Positions 23,469 through 33,494 of a stretch of DNA of 64,000 nt are shown here, one piece after another. Every line of letters starts with the position of its first letter. Position 1 is the first letter of the stretch. Under the pieces are notes generated by a model. It saw only the letters and a program-made list of their open reading frames with translations. It had not been told where the DNA came from and did no database searches. Position numbers and translations under genes: made by a program. The DNA comes from Flavobacteriaceae bacterium (GTDB taxonomy: Bacteria; Bacteroidota; Bacteroidia; Flavobacteriales; Flavobacteriaceae). Where the stretch lies: the NCBI GenBank assembly GCA_004762155.1, contig SIHP01000008.1, positions 186,001 to 250,000 of the forward strand, written 5' to 3'.

Positions 23469-23506
23469 ATGATTCCCTTTTTTATTAAAGGGAATCATAC
23501 TTTTTA
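23469..23506 (+). terminator. Hairpin terminator
   Basis: A 12-base perfect stem 'atgattcccttt'/'aaagggaatcat' with a six-base loop is followed by 'actttttaaa'. It would end the transcript of the upstream membrane protein. It lies about 75 bases before the first TPR kinase. Confidence 0.65.
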
Positions 23507-23573
23507 AAAATATCTCAGTAGGTAACTACATACAAACAAGTATACATGTTTGTAAAATAATTACATTTGTATC

Positions 23574-25733
23574 ATGCTTCGATTTTTACTTAAGCTTATT
23601 CTAATTAATATATGTATTCTCTCTTCTAATATTCAAGCTCAAAAAAATGTAGAGAGTAATAATACACAGTTATCTAATAATACTGAATTAGATGATTATG
23701 AATATGCAGAAAAAATTAATGAAGCAGTAACTTTTTTGAATAATAATAAAGAAAAAGAAGGTTATAAAATAGGACATGAATTACTGAAAAAAAAAACAGA
23801 TATTCGTTCTAAACTAGGTGCTAATTTTACTTTGGCTTATTATTTTCTTAATAAAAGTTTAATAGATTCTTCTTTATATTACGTTAACAAAACATTTAAA
23901 TATCAACCTTTAATTAAAAATGATTCACTAAAGCAAAGAAGTTATTCTTTATCATATAACTTACTAGCAATTAATAATAGAAAAAAAGGATTATTAGAGG
24001 AAAGCAATAAATGGCACATTAAAGGTATTGAGGTTTCTAAAAAGTATAAAGAAGAAGAATTTTATTACACACATATACATGGTCTTGCTAATAATTACCA
24101 AGATTTACAAAACTATGAGAGATCATTAAAGTTATTTAATGAATGTTTAACTTATAAAGATGATCCAGAAATTATATTAGGTAGTTATATAAATATTGGA
24201 GGTATTTATTCTCTTTTAGAAGACTATAGTCAATCTAATAAATATTTAAACAAAGCTTTAAAACTTGCTGAAAAATATAAAAATTATTTAGCCTTGATTT
24301 CAATTAAAATGAATATGGGTATAAATTATCAAAAACAGAATAAGTTAGACAAGGCTCTCTTGTTATATAAAGGAGCTCTTTTATTAGCCGAAGAAAAAGG
24401 AAATAAACAACTAGCAATGAAGGCAAGACTTGATATAGGAAGTGTTTATTATAAATTGAAACAATATAAAGAAGCAGAACTACTATATTCGTCTAATTTA
24501 CATGATGCTATAGCGTTAGGGTATTTAAAAGAGCAATATGATATTTACAATAAGTTAAAAAATATTTCTGTTGCTCAAAAAAAATATAGGAATGCATTTA
24601 ATTTTGCAACAAAATCTTTTAAGATTAATGATTCTATTAATAGATTACAAAAAGATAAAGAAATAGATGAATTAGAAGTACGTTATAAAACATTAGAAAA
24701 AGAAAAAGAAATAAAGTTATTACAAATAGAAAATTCTCACCATGACCTAGAACTTAAAAATCAAAAAGAAGCGATACAAAACCTTGAGTTGAAACAAAAA
24801 ATTGAAGAAAAGGAAAATGAAAATAAAATTTTATCCTTCCAAAACGCTTCAGAAAAAAAGCTAAACGAAATAGCATTATTAAAAAAGAATCAAGAAATAC
24901 AAGAAGCAAAGTTAGTAAAGGAAAAAAGTGTAAAAAATATTATTTTATATTCTTTTTTAATTCTTTTAGTTCCAGTGATAGGTTTACTAATTATTTATTA
25001 TCAAAAGATACAAACCCAAAGTGAATTAAGTAAAAAGCAAGAAGAAGTTAACAATCAAAAAATTACAACACTAATAAAAGATCAAGAATTAAAAGTTATA
25101 AAAGCATCTATAAAAGGTAAAGACAAAGAAAGAAAAAGAATTGCCCAGGAGTTGCATGACAGTATTGGAGGTAATTTAGCCGCTATAAAATTAAAACTTA
25201 ATAATTCGGTTGATACTAGAGGAGATTATTTAAGTGTACTTAATAATCAAATAGATGATACCTATGAGCAAGTGAGGAATCTTTCGCACAATTTAATTCC
25301 TAAAAAATTTAGTAAAAATAATTTTTGTGATATATTAGAAGAGTATATTAATAGTATTTGGGGAGCTAATAGTTCTTTTATGGTATATCCAAGAAGTGAA
25401 ATTGATCTTTTAAATGAGAATCTACAAATAGAAATATTTAAAATTATCCAAGAGTTAGCAACTAATACAATTAAACATGCTCAAGCAACTTCTATAGAAT
25501 TACAAGTGAATTTAGTAGATAAAGAATTAAATATTTTATTTGAAGATAATGGTATTGGTTTTAATACTAAAAATCACAAAGAAGGTATTGGATTTGAGAA
25601 TATTAAAAATAGATTAAAAAAATTCCAAGGCACTTTTTATATTGATTCTAGAATTGATAGAGGTACCATAATAAATATAGAAATACCAACTTTAACTAGT
25701 GTGTGTATTAAAGAAAATGAAATAATTCTATGA
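23574..25733 (+). CDS. TPR sensor histidine kinase, first of a tandem pair
   Basis: The 719-residue protein has a signal peptide or N-terminal helix ('LLKLILINICILSSNIQAQ') and TPR repeats over about 40-370. A long coiled coil (about 350-455) and one membrane helix (about 460-478, 'IILYSFLILLVPVIGLLII') follow. The kinase is of the NarL-partner type: His in 'ERKRIAQELHDSIGG', N box 'ELATNTIKHA' and ATP box 'FEDNGIGFNTK'. The TPR part should be periplasmic and detect a protein, peptide or envelope signal. Its C-terminal half is nearly identical to the next gene, whereas the TPR half has diverged. The response regulator follows the second kinase, so both probably feed one regulator. Confidence 0.9.
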   Translation: MLRFLLKLILINICILSSNIQAQKNVESNNTQLSNNTELDDYEYAEKINEAVTFLNNNKEKEGYKIGHELLKKKTDIRSKLGANFTLAYYFLNKSLIDSSLYYVNKTFKYQPLIKNDSLKQRSYSLSYNLLAINNRKKGLLEESNKWHIKGIEVSKKYKEEEFYYTHIHGLANNYQDLQNYERSLKLFNECLTYKDDPEIILGSYINIGGIYSLLEDYSQSNKYLNKALKLAEKYKNYLALISIKMNMGINYQKQNKLDKALLLYKGALLLAEEKGNKQLAMKARLDIGSVYYKLKQYKEAELLYSSNLHDAIALGYLKEQYDIYNKLKNISVAQKKYRNAFNFATKSFKINDSINRLQKDKEIDELEVRYKTLEKEKEIKLLQIENSHHDLELKNQKEAIQNLELKQKIEEKENENKILSFQNASEKKLNEIALLKKNQEIQEAKLVKEKSVKNIILYSFLILLVPVIGLLIIYYQKIQTQSELSKKQEEVNNQKITTLIKDQELKVIKASIKGKDKERKRIAQELHDSIGGNLAAIKLKLNNSVDTRGDYLSVLNNQIDDTYEQVRNLSHNLIPKKFSKNNFCDILEEYINSIWGANSSFMVYPRSEIDLLNENLQIEIFKIIQELATNTIKHAQATSIELQVNLVDKELNILFEDNGIGFNTKNHKEGIGFENIKNRLKKFQGTFYIDSRIDRGTIINIEIPTLTSVCIKENEIIL

Positions 25734-27960
25734 TAGAATAATTGTCTTAAAAAACAGTTTTATTAAAGTGATTTTATTTTCAATGTATAGGTGTTAAAAC
25801 AGTAATTTATTGTTTTAACAGTACTATAAAACTTAGTAAGTATATATTAACATTCGTAAAATGAATATATTTGTAGTTATACATAAATCGTTATTTAAGT
25901 TTTTTTTAATTAACATATATGTGTTGTTTTTTACTGTTCAGGCTCAGGAATTAAAGGATGAAAATTCTTTGATTTTAAATAAAAAAATAGACAATGCTTT
26001 TGCTCTTTACAATAACAATAAAAAAGAAGAAGCGTACTTTCTTGCACATAAACTTATTAAACAAAAACTAAGTTTAACAACTAAGGCTAGAGTTAATTTA
26101 CTTCTAGCGTATTATTTTAACACAAAACAAATAATAGATTCTTCTTCATTCTATAATAATAAAACACTAAAATATATTGATTTTATTAAAAATGATACCA
26201 TAAAAAATAAATTATATAGTCAGGTTTCTAATTTGTTTGCTATTAATAGTTTAAGGAAAGGAGTGTTAGAGGAATCTAAAAAATGGCATCTTAAAGGAAT
26301 TGAGGTTGCACAAAAAAATAAAATTGAAGATTATTATTATATACATACTCATGGGTTAGCACGTGTTTATATGGATATGAAAGATTATAAGAATGCATTA
26401 AAATTATTTAATGAATGTTTAAATTATAAAGAAGACCCAAAAACTATATATGCAAGTTATATTAATATTGGAGGAATTTATTCATTACTTAAAGATTTTG
26501 ATTCTGGAAATAGATACTATCAAAAAGCGTTAAAATTAATTAAAGAAGACTATTATGGCATTGCAGTAATAAAAACAAATCTTGCTTCAAACTATTTAGA
26601 GTTAAAGAATTATGACAAGGCAATTTTGTTTTATAATGAAGCTCTTAAGTTATCAGAAAAAAAAGGATATAAACATTTAATGTTACAAATTCGTTCTGAG
26701 ATAGGAAATCTTTATTATAGCTTAAATAAATATGAAGATGCGGAACTTATGTTTTCGTCTAATTTATATGAAGCAAAAAAATTAGGTTATTTAAGTGATC
26801 AAGAGTTGATTTATACTAGACTAAAAGATGTTTCTGTTGCTCAAAAAAAATATAGAAATGCTTTTCACTTTGCAACAAAATCTTTTGAGATTAAAGATTC
26901 TATTACAAAATTACAGAAAGATAAAGAGATTGATGAGTTAGAGGTACGTTATAAAACGTTGGAAAAAGAAAAAGAAATAAAACTATTAAAAATAGAAAAT
27001 TCTCACCATGACCTAGAACTTAAAAATCAAAAAGAAGCGATACAAAACCTTGAGTTGAAACAGAAAATTGAAGAAACAGAAAATGAAAATAAAATTTTAT
27101 CTTTCAAAAATGCTTCAGAAAAAAAACAAAACGAAATAGTATTATTAAAAAAGAATCAAGAAATACAAGAAGCAAAGTTAGTAAAGGAAAAAAGTGTAAA
27201 AAATATTATTTTATATTTTTTTTTAATTCTTTTGGTTCCAGTGATAGGTTTACTAATTATTTATTATCAAAAGATACAAACCCAAAGCGAATTAAGTAAA
27301 AAGCAAGAAGAGATTAACAATCAAAAAATTACAACACTAATAAAAGATCAAGAATTAAAAGTTATAAAAGCGTCTATAAAAGGTAAAGACAAAGAAAGAA
27401 AAAGAATTGCCCAGGAATTGCATGACAGTATTGGAGGTAATTTAGCCGCTATAAAATTAAAACTTAATAATTCGGTTGATACTAGAGGAGATTATTTAAG
27501 TGTACTTAATAATCAAATAGATGATACTTATGAGCAGGTTAGAAATCTTTCGCACAATTTAATTCCTAAAAAGTTTAGTAAAAATAACTTTTGTGATGTA
27601 TTAGAAGAGTATATTAATAGTATTTGGGGAGCTAATAGTTCTTTTATGGTGTATCCAAGAAAAAAAATTGATCTTTTAAAGGAGAATTTGCAAATAGAAA
27701 TATTTAAAATTATCCAAGAGTTAGCAACAAATACAATTAAACATGCTCAAGCAACTTCCATAGAATTACAAGTAAATTTAGTAGAAAACGAATTAAATAT
27801 TTTATTTGAAGATAATGGTATTGGTTTTAATACTAAAAATCACAAAGAAGGTATTGGATTTGAGAATATTAAAAATAGATTAAAAAAATTCCAAGGTACT
27901 TTTTATATTGATTCCAGAATTGATAGAGGTACCATAATAAATATAGAAATACCAATATTA
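24590..27960 (+). repeat. Near-identical 1.1-kb segments of the two TPR kinases
   Basis: DNA of about 24590-25700 and 26850-27960 matches almost base for base through the coiled coil, membrane helix and kinase core. Upstream of these points the TPR regions differ much more. The pattern fits tandem duplication followed by gene conversion or selection restricted to the signalling half. Confidence 0.8.
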
Positions 27961-27972
27961 AGCACAGTATAA
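25861..27972 (+). CDS. TPR sensor histidine kinase, second of a tandem pair
   Basis: The 703-residue protein has the same architecture as its upstream neighbour: N-terminal hydrophobic helix ('FFLINIYVLFFTVQAQ'), TPR repeats, coiled coil, one membrane helix and a NarL-type kinase core with 'ERKRIAQELHDSIGG' and 'FEDNGIGFN'. It differs mainly in the TPR sensor part. Its stop lies 1 base before the response-regulator start at 27974, so those two are co-translated. The 127-base gap from the first kinase has no obvious terminator. The sensed signal is unknown. Confidence 0.9.
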   Translation: MNIFVVIHKSLFKFFLINIYVLFFTVQAQELKDENSLILNKKIDNAFALYNNNKKEEAYFLAHKLIKQKLSLTTKARVNLLLAYYFNTKQIIDSSSFYNNKTLKYIDFIKNDTIKNKLYSQVSNLFAINSLRKGVLEESKKWHLKGIEVAQKNKIEDYYYIHTHGLARVYMDMKDYKNALKLFNECLNYKEDPKTIYASYINIGGIYSLLKDFDSGNRYYQKALKLIKEDYYGIAVIKTNLASNYLELKNYDKAILFYNEALKLSEKKGYKHLMLQIRSEIGNLYYSLNKYEDAELMFSSNLYEAKKLGYLSDQELIYTRLKDVSVAQKKYRNAFHFATKSFEIKDSITKLQKDKEIDELEVRYKTLEKEKEIKLLKIENSHHDLELKNQKEAIQNLELKQKIEETENENKILSFKNASEKKQNEIVLLKKNQEIQEAKLVKEKSVKNIILYFFLILLVPVIGLLIIYYQKIQTQSELSKKQEEINNQKITTLIKDQELKVIKASIKGKDKERKRIAQELHDSIGGNLAAIKLKLNNSVDTRGDYLSVLNNQIDDTYEQVRNLSHNLIPKKFSKNNFCDVLEEYINSIWGANSSFMVYPRKKIDLLKENLQIEIFKIIQELATNTIKHAQATSIELQVNLVENELNILFEDNGIGFNTKNHKEGIGFENIKNRLKKFQGTFYIDSRIDRGTIINIEIPILSTV

Positions 27973-27973
27973 C

Positions 27974-28618
27974 ATGAAATATAATTTAATTATTGTAGAT
28001 GATCATAAAATGTTTTTAGACGGAATGATAAGTATTCTTAGTTCAGAAAAACAATATAACATTGTACTTACATCAACAAAAGGAAAGCAGATTATCAAGT
28101 ATTTAGAAATTAATTCTAACGAAAAAATAGATTTAATTATAACAGATATTTCAATGCCAGAAATAAATGGTATTACTCTAAACAAAATTATTAAAGAAAA
28201 ACACAAGAATATAAAAACACTTGTTGTTAGTATGCATAATGATGCGGATATGATTGATAATCTGATTAAACATGATGTTGATGGCTATGTTCCAAAAAAT
28301 GCAGAAAAGAATGAATTTTTATTAGCCATAAAAACAATTTTTAAGGGAGAAAAATATTTTTCAAAAGAGATAAAAGATATATATCTAGAAAATAAGTTTT
28401 ATAAGAAGAAACAAGAAGAGATAAAACTAACTCAAAGAGAAATTGACGTAATAATATTAATAGCAGAAGAACATACTACACAAGAAATTGCAGATAAATT
28501 ATTCTTAAGTAAACATACTATAGAAAGCTACAGAAAAAATTTAATAGCTAAATTAGGTGTTAGAAACCTAGCTGGCTTAACCAAATATGCTATAAAAATG
28601 AAATACGTAGAATCGTAA
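27974..28618 (+). CDS. NarL/LuxR-family response regulator
   Basis: The 214-residue protein has a receiver domain (acidic pair Asp9/Asp10 in 'IIVDDHKMF', phospho-acceptor Asp in 'LIITDISMPEINGI', Lys in 'DGYVPKNAEK') and a C-terminal LuxR-type helix-turn-helix ('LTQREIDVIILIAEEHTT', 'LFLSKHTIESYRKN'). It is the DNA-binding output of the two upstream kinases. Its stop is 4 bases from the stop of the convergent LysR gene, so the two transcripts must overlap at their ends. Confidence 0.94.
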   Translation: MKYNLIIVDDHKMFLDGMISILSSEKQYNIVLTSTKGKQIIKYLEINSNEKIDLIITDISMPEINGITLNKIIKEKHKNIKTLVVSMHNDADMIDNLIKHDVDGYVPKNAEKNEFLLAIKTIFKGEKYFSKEIKDIYLENKFYKKKQEEIKLTQREIDVIILIAEEHTTQEIADKLFLSKHTIESYRKNLIAKLGVRNLAGLTKYAIKMKYVES

Positions 28619-28622
28619 GATT

Positions 28623-29528
28623 TTATAATTTATTTTTAATAATAATATCTTTTTCATCATCTAAATACTTTAGAAAAGCTTTTGCTACTGGAGATAGTTT
28701 TTTCTCTCTTAACCAAATGATATTCCAGTTAGATTTTATTGGAAAACCATCAACAGGTATAATTTGCAAACGCTTTTCTTTTAATTCATTTCTAATTCCA
28801 ATAAGTGGCATTATAGAGTATCCTAAACCAGCTAAAACAGCTTGTTTAACCGCTTCGTTAGAAGTTAACTCCATCTTCTTTTTTATTGGAATATTATAAG
28901 TATTTATATAACGTTCCATGGTTAAACGTGTACCAGAACCTTTTTCTCTATAAATAATAGGTAACTCAGATAAGATAGATTTGTTATACTTGGATGTTTT
29001 AAATTCAGTATCGGAATTTCCAACCAAATACAATTCATTTTCCATAAGTTGAACTGCTTTAATTTGCATTTTTTCTGGTAATATGGAAACCATTGAAAAG
29101 TCTACTTCATTTTTTTCTAAATTATCAATTACTTTAGATTTATTAGTAACATCTAACACTAATTCAATTTCAGAATTAGTTTTAATAAAATTAGCCAACA
29201 AATAAGGCATTATATATTTTGCAGTAGAAACAATAGATATTTTTAATTTACCCGATAACTTTCCAGTGTATGAAGATATTTTTTGATCAATTAAATTAAC
29301 ATGATTGATAATTTCTTTTCCAGCCTCAACAATTTCTTTTCCAAAATCGGTAAAATAAATTCTACGACCAATTACTTCCGTTAAAGGATACGGGAATTGC
29401 TCTTGAAATTTTTTAAGTTGAATAGAAACAGCTGGTTGAGTTAAATGTAGTTCTTCAGCTGCTTTTGTAATACTAAGTTTTTCAAATATTTTTAAAAATA
29501 TTTGAAGTTGGTGTAAAGTGTAATGCAT
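28623..29528 (-). CDS. LysR-family regulator (CbbR-like)
   Basis: The 301-residue protein has an N-terminal winged helix-turn-helix ('LSITKAAEELHLTQPAVSIQ') and a substrate-binding-like domain through to about 290, the standard LysR layout. The sequence around 'YREKGSGTRLTME' and 'VKQAVLAGLGYSIMP' is like the CbbR/CysB branch, whose members often regulate inorganic-carbon or sulphur genes. A decayed SbtA-type bicarbonate transporter lies 0.6 kb upstream on the same strand, which supports a former role in carbon uptake. The regulator itself looks intact. Confidence 0.9.
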   Translation of the reverse strand: MHYTLHQLQIFLKIFEKLSITKAAEELHLTQPAVSIQLKKFQEQFPYPLTEVIGRRIYFTDFGKEIVEAGKEIINHVNLIDQKISSYTGKLSGKLKISIVSTAKYIMPYLLANFIKTNSEIELVLDVTNKSKVIDNLEKNEVDFSMVSILPEKMQIKAVQLMENELYLVGNSDTEFKTSKYNKSILSELPIIYREKGSGTRLTMERYINTYNIPIKKKMELTSNEAVKQAVLAGLGYSIMPLIGIRNELKEKRLQIIPVDGFPIKSNWNIIWLREKKLSPVAKAFLKYLDDEKDIIIKNKL

Positions 29529-29701
29529 TAAATAAATTATATATTATAAAAGTAGATATATTTAAACTATCTATATTTAGTTTAATAGTTAATTTTAAAC
29601 TAAAAAAATAACAGCTCATAAATAATAGAGCTGTTATTATAAATTCAAACTAAAATCGAAAAATGGAAAGGAAAGTATTCTAATTTAAAATAACCACATG
29701 C

Positions 29702-30010
29702 TTAACCTTCAATAGTAATATGTATTGTACTTGTCATTTTTAGTTTTTTAACTTGCATTCTTGCTTGAGAAAAAAACTGTTTAGCAATTTCTTGTTCGTT
29801 TAATAATTCATTTATTCTAGCACTATCAAATTCGCATTTGTTTTTGCTGTTACCTTCAGTAATAGATAAACGTTGTATTTTATGAAAATTAATTTTAACT
29901 TTTAAAACGTCATTAATAATGTCAGCTGCTTCAGATGCTGTAAAATCCCCATCAATAAGATTAATTTTTTGACTTGTTTTCATTAAAGTTGGTGTTGCAA
30001 TAGTTTCCAT
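29702..30010 (-). CDS. Small protein of unknown function
   Basis: This 102-residue soluble protein has a mostly helical prediction and ends in a strand 'TSTIHITIEG'. The segment 'GDFTASEAADIINDVLKVKI' looks like a conserved core I have seen in flavobacterial hypothetical proteins, but I cannot name a function. It has no signal peptide or Cys cluster. It lies 91 bases downstream of the SbtA pseudogene on the same strand, so it could once have been part of that transcription unit. SbtA partners are often PII-like, but PII motifs are not visible here. Confidence 0.65.
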   Translation of the reverse strand: METIATPTLMKTSQKINLIDGDFTASEAADIINDVLKVKINFHKIQRLSITEGNSKNKCEFDSARINELLNEQEIAKQFFSQARMQVKKLKMTSTIHITIEG

Positions 30011-30101
30011 AATTGTATTTATATTTTAATAACCCTACAAAGGTGTGTTTTTTTGTTAATATATTTTTATTTATATGTTTTATGTTATGTATAATGATTA
30101 T

Positions 30102-31030
30102 TTATGAACAAAGGTATAAAAGCATACCAAGTGTAATATTAAAAGGAAAAGTAATTGCAAGAGTCATTGGTATATACAAACTCGGATTTGCTTTTGGAGC
30201 TGCAAGTTTCATCGCTTCTGGAATTGCAATATAAGAAGCACTTGCAGCTAGTATTGAAAGCAACAAACGATCTCCAATTTCAGTTACAAAAGTTCCACTT
30301 ATAACAGCTATTAAACATCCATTGAATATTGGTACGACAATAACAAATAGGAAAGCATACCATTTTTTTTTTATAAAATCAGATAATTTTTTTCCACTAG
30401 TAATTCCCATATCTAATAAAAAGACAGCTAAAAACCCTTTAAAAATATCAGTTGTATATGGCTTAATTCATTTTGCTTGTGCTTCACTTGCCAACAAGCC
30501 AATAATTAAAAGAACACTTCCGTTAGTTAAGGAATGATGCAATACTTTTTTGGTAGCAACACTTTTTTCATTTTTATTCTTTTCAAATACTGTCATTAAA
30601 AGTAAACCAACCATTATAGTCGGAGCTTCCATTAAGACCATAATAGCTACCATATGTCCGTTGAAAGTAATGTGTTCCATTTCTAAAAAGATATTGTAGT
30701 AACAAAAGTAATTGCACTAACAGAAGCGTAGGCAGCAGCAATTGCACCAGCATTTTCTATACTAAATTTTAAGAATAAAATAAAGTAAGTGTAAACAGGT
30801 ACGATTAAGGCTAAAAAGATTCCAAATAATAAAGACCAAAAATTTCCATATTAAAAGAACTATGAGCTAATTCTTGTCCGCCTTTAAAACCAATACTTAA
30901 TAACAAGTAAAGAGAAATAAATTTTGATGAGTTTTGTGGAATACTAAGATCACTTTTTAATTGAACGGCTATAATTCCTAAAAAGTAAAGCTGGGTTGAT
31001 TAAATTATCTACTAATAAATGTAAATACAT
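30102..31030 (-). pseudogene. Decayed SbtA-type sodium/bicarbonate transporter
   Basis: Pieces of one SbtA-like (DUF897) protein are spread over shifting frames. From 31030 the frame starts 'MYLHLLVDNLINPALLF'. It then shifts to 'LGIIAVQLKSDLSIPQNS' and 'SLYLLLSIGFKGGQELAHS', shifts again near 30840, and carries 'ASVSAITFVTTISF' up to a stop near 30687. One base later it would continue into 'MEHITFNGHMVAIMVLMEAP'. A TGA at 30468-30470 interrupts the frame before 'IKPYTTDIFKGFLAVF', and the rest runs to 30102. At least three frameshifts and one nonsense codon make function very unlikely, unless they are sequencing errors. Intact SbtA imports bicarbonate with sodium across the inner membrane. 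Confidence 0.82.
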
Positions 31031-31174
31031 AAATATTATATTTAATAATCTTTGCAAATATTACATTTCTTATTAATAAATTTTTATTTATGCTTTTTGT
31101 GTTTTGTATTGTTTTTGTTTATGTTTTTTCTTTGAATAAACATTTTTTTTGTCCTTTTGGTTTTTTATGATTTT

Positions 31175-32059
31175 CTAATCGTTTTCCTTCAGCTTATCAA
31201 AAATTAATTCTAAAAAAACTTTTGCAGCTTTTTTCTGATAATTGCCTGTTAAATATCGAATTCCTGCATTAAGTCTAAGCTTGTTTTTTTGTATTGGAAT
31301 ACTTTTTAAATATGGTAAATGTTCTGTAGTGTATTTAGTTAATACTGTAGCCCATTTACCCGTTTCAATTAATTGAATTATGGTAGGTACATGATCTAAT
31401 TCAATATGATAATTAAGCGGTAATTTGTGTTTGTTTATTGTTGTTTCTAAAACCTTTCTGGCAGTAAAACCTTTATCAGTAACTACCAAAGGAAGTGTGC
31501 TAAGTTCTTTTAAATTAATATGTGTTTTATTTGCATACGGATGAGAGTGATGGACAACTAGCACTAAAAAAGATTCAAATAACGGAATTGTTGTAATGGT
31601 TTTAGTATCTGTTGTATCTTGAAAAGATAAAATAAAATCTAATGTGTTGGATTTTAGTTTCTCTAATAATTCATCAGAAGTACCAAAAGAAATTTTTACT
31701 TTTATTAAAGGATATTTTTCAGAAAAAGAAATTAATGTTTTAGTTAATAACGCTGTTAAACCATAGGTTACACCAATATATAAAACACCAATTTTTAAAT
31801 TTTGAAAATCTATCATTTGTTGTTTTGCATTTTCAGCATTTTTTAAAGTATGCCTCGCTTTCTCTAAAAACAAAACTCCAGCTTCAGTAAGCTGAATTCT
31901 TTTTCCAATTCTATTAAAAAGTAAAAGACCTAATTCTTGTTCTAGGTTTTTAATTTGTTGCGAAAGTGCACTTTGTGTAACAAATGATTGATGAGCAGCT
32001 TCTGTAAAACTTAAATTTTCCGCAGCTTTTATAAAATAATGTAATTGCCTAAGTTCCAT
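31175..32059 (-). CDS. LysR-family regulator beside an MFS exporter
   Basis: The 294-residue protein has a canonical LysR helix-turn-helix ('LSFTEAAHQSFVTQSALSQQ') and an effector-binding domain with 'IGVTYGLTALLTKTLISF' and 'VTDKGFTARKVLETTI'. It is divergent from the MFS gene, with 76 bases between starts. That is the usual layout for a LysR protein that controls the neighbouring transporter and itself. The shared intergenic region 32060-32135 should contain the operator; I did not see a clear T-N11-A inverted repeat. Confidence 0.92.
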   Translation of the reverse strand: MELRQLHYFIKAAENLSFTEAAHQSFVTQSALSQQIKNLEQELGLLLFNRIGKRIQLTEAGVLFLEKARHTLKNAENAKQQMIDFQNLKIGVLYIGVTYGLTALLTKTLISFSEKYPLIKVKISFGTSDELLEKLKSNTLDFILSFQDTTDTKTITTIPLFESFLVLVVHHSHPYANKTHINLKELSTLPLVVTDKGFTARKVLETTINKHKLPLNYHIELDHVPTIIQLIETGKWATVLTKYTTEHLPYLKSIPIQKNKLRLNAGIRYLTGNYQKKAAKVFLELIFDKLKEND

Positions 32060-32135
32060 ATTAATTAGTTTTTCTAATGATAAGTATTAAAAAATACTGT
32101 TTTGCTAATGTATTAATATTGCCAACCTTTACAAT

Positions 32136-33335
32136 ATGGAAAATAGTATATTATTAAAAACAAAATCAATAGCAATAAAAAATAACGATGTTGCTATCAG
32201 AAAAACAGTTTTGCTTCCTGGGTTAATAGTTTTTTCGCAATTTTATTTTTTTCAGCCTTTATTACCATTATTAAGTAAAACTATGGGAACTTCTTTAACA
32301 AGAAGTAGTTTTGCTATGTCTTTTACTATGATAGGGTTGGCTTTTGGACTTTTTACAGCAATTTTTTTTGTAGACAGATTTCCTAGAAAAAAAATAATGA
32401 TAAGAAGTCTTTTCTTTTCATCAATAGTAACAATTGTTTCTGCATTTTCTTGGAGTTTTCAAATATTGGTTGCTCTTAATTTTATAAAGGGATTTTTGGT
32501 GTCGGGAATATTATCAGTTGGATTGGCTTATATATCTGAAGAAGTAACAGCTTCAAAAAGAGGAGTTATTATTGGTGTTTATTTAGCAGGTAATGTGTTA
32601 GGTGGGATGTTGGGTAGAGTTATAGCTAGTATAATTTCCGATATATATACTTGGAGAATAGCGGTGTTACTCTTAGGGTTTATAGGTTTGGTTTTGTTAG
32701 TGCCATTTGTGAAATATTTTCCAGTTTCTCAATATTTTTCACCAAAAAAAGAATCTTTATTAAAAAAAACAACACAATTAAAAGCACTGTTAAAATCGTT
32801 TTCTTTTTTAAGATTAATATTAATTATTGTTTTAAATATGGGGGTTTTTGTAAGTGTATATAACTATTTAAGTTTTAGATTAAAAATGGCTCCTTTTTTA
32901 TTATCTCAACAATTTATTTCAATATTATTTATGCTTTATATTATTGGAGCTTTAGGGCCAATTTTTATAGGAAAGTTATCGCAAAGAATAGCTCCAGTAA
33001 AATTATTAAAAGTTACAATTCCACTTTTTTTCTTGGGACTTTTATGTTTGCTTGCAACAAATATTGGGACTTTTATTTTTGGATTACTATTGTTAACGCT
33101 TTGTATGTTTGGAACCCAATCTATACTGGCAATATTAATTTCAAATCAACATAAAGAACAAAAGAGTAATGCAAATGCCATTTATTTAATATGTTCTTAT
33201 ATAGGGGCAAGTAGTATTGGTAGTTTTTCTGGTTATATTTTAACGAATTTAGGCTGGACCATTTTTGTATTATCATTACTACTACTTATAGCTTGTTCTT
33301 GGGGATTTATAATATTTCAAAAAAGTAATAATTAA
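32136..33335 (+). CDS. MFS transporter (YnfM/arabinose-efflux-like)
   Basis: The 399-residue protein has about twelve membrane helices. The MFS loop between helices 2 and 3 is seen as 'FFVDRFPRKKIMIRSL', a variant of the GxLaDrxGrrx signature, and 'YISEEVTASKRGVIIGVYLA' matches helix 5 of YnfM-type drug or metabolite exporters. It is probably an inner-membrane proton-driven exporter; the substrate is unknown. It is divergently paired with a LysR regulator, which likely induces it. Confidence 0.88.
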   Translation: MENSILLKTKSIAIKNNDVAIRKTVLLPGLIVFSQFYFFQPLLPLLSKTMGTSLTRSSFAMSFTMIGLAFGLFTAIFFVDRFPRKKIMIRSLFFSSIVTIVSAFSWSFQILVALNFIKGFLVSGILSVGLAYISEEVTASKRGVIIGVYLAGNVLGGMLGRVIASIISDIYTWRIAVLLLGFIGLVLLVPFVKYFPVSQYFSPKKESLLKKTTQLKALLKSFSFLRLILIIVLNMGVFVSVYNYLSFRLKMAPFLLSQQFISILFMLYIIGALGPIFIGKLSQRIAPVKLLKVTIPLFFLGLLCLLATNIGTFIFGLLLLTLCMFGTQSILAILISNQHKEQKSNANAIYLICSYIGASSIGSFSGYILTNLGWTIFVLSLLLLIACSWGFIIFQKSNN

Positions 33336-33494
33336 AAATAAGTATAGGTAAATACATATATGTTTTATAGAATAATCAAATCTTTAATAATGAAGATTCT
33401 GTCCGTTCGAGTCTTTTGATTTCGCTCAACCAGATACTTCCAAAGTATTTTTATTAAAACATAACAAACTATTAATCTTAAAAAATAAATAATT

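Noticed and set aside
33396-33440. 'gattctgtccgttcgagtc' stretch as a tRNA fragment or copy of the 41893 element
   Set aside because: Only a short T-arm-like match and no cloverleaf; similarity to the 41893 element is too weak.
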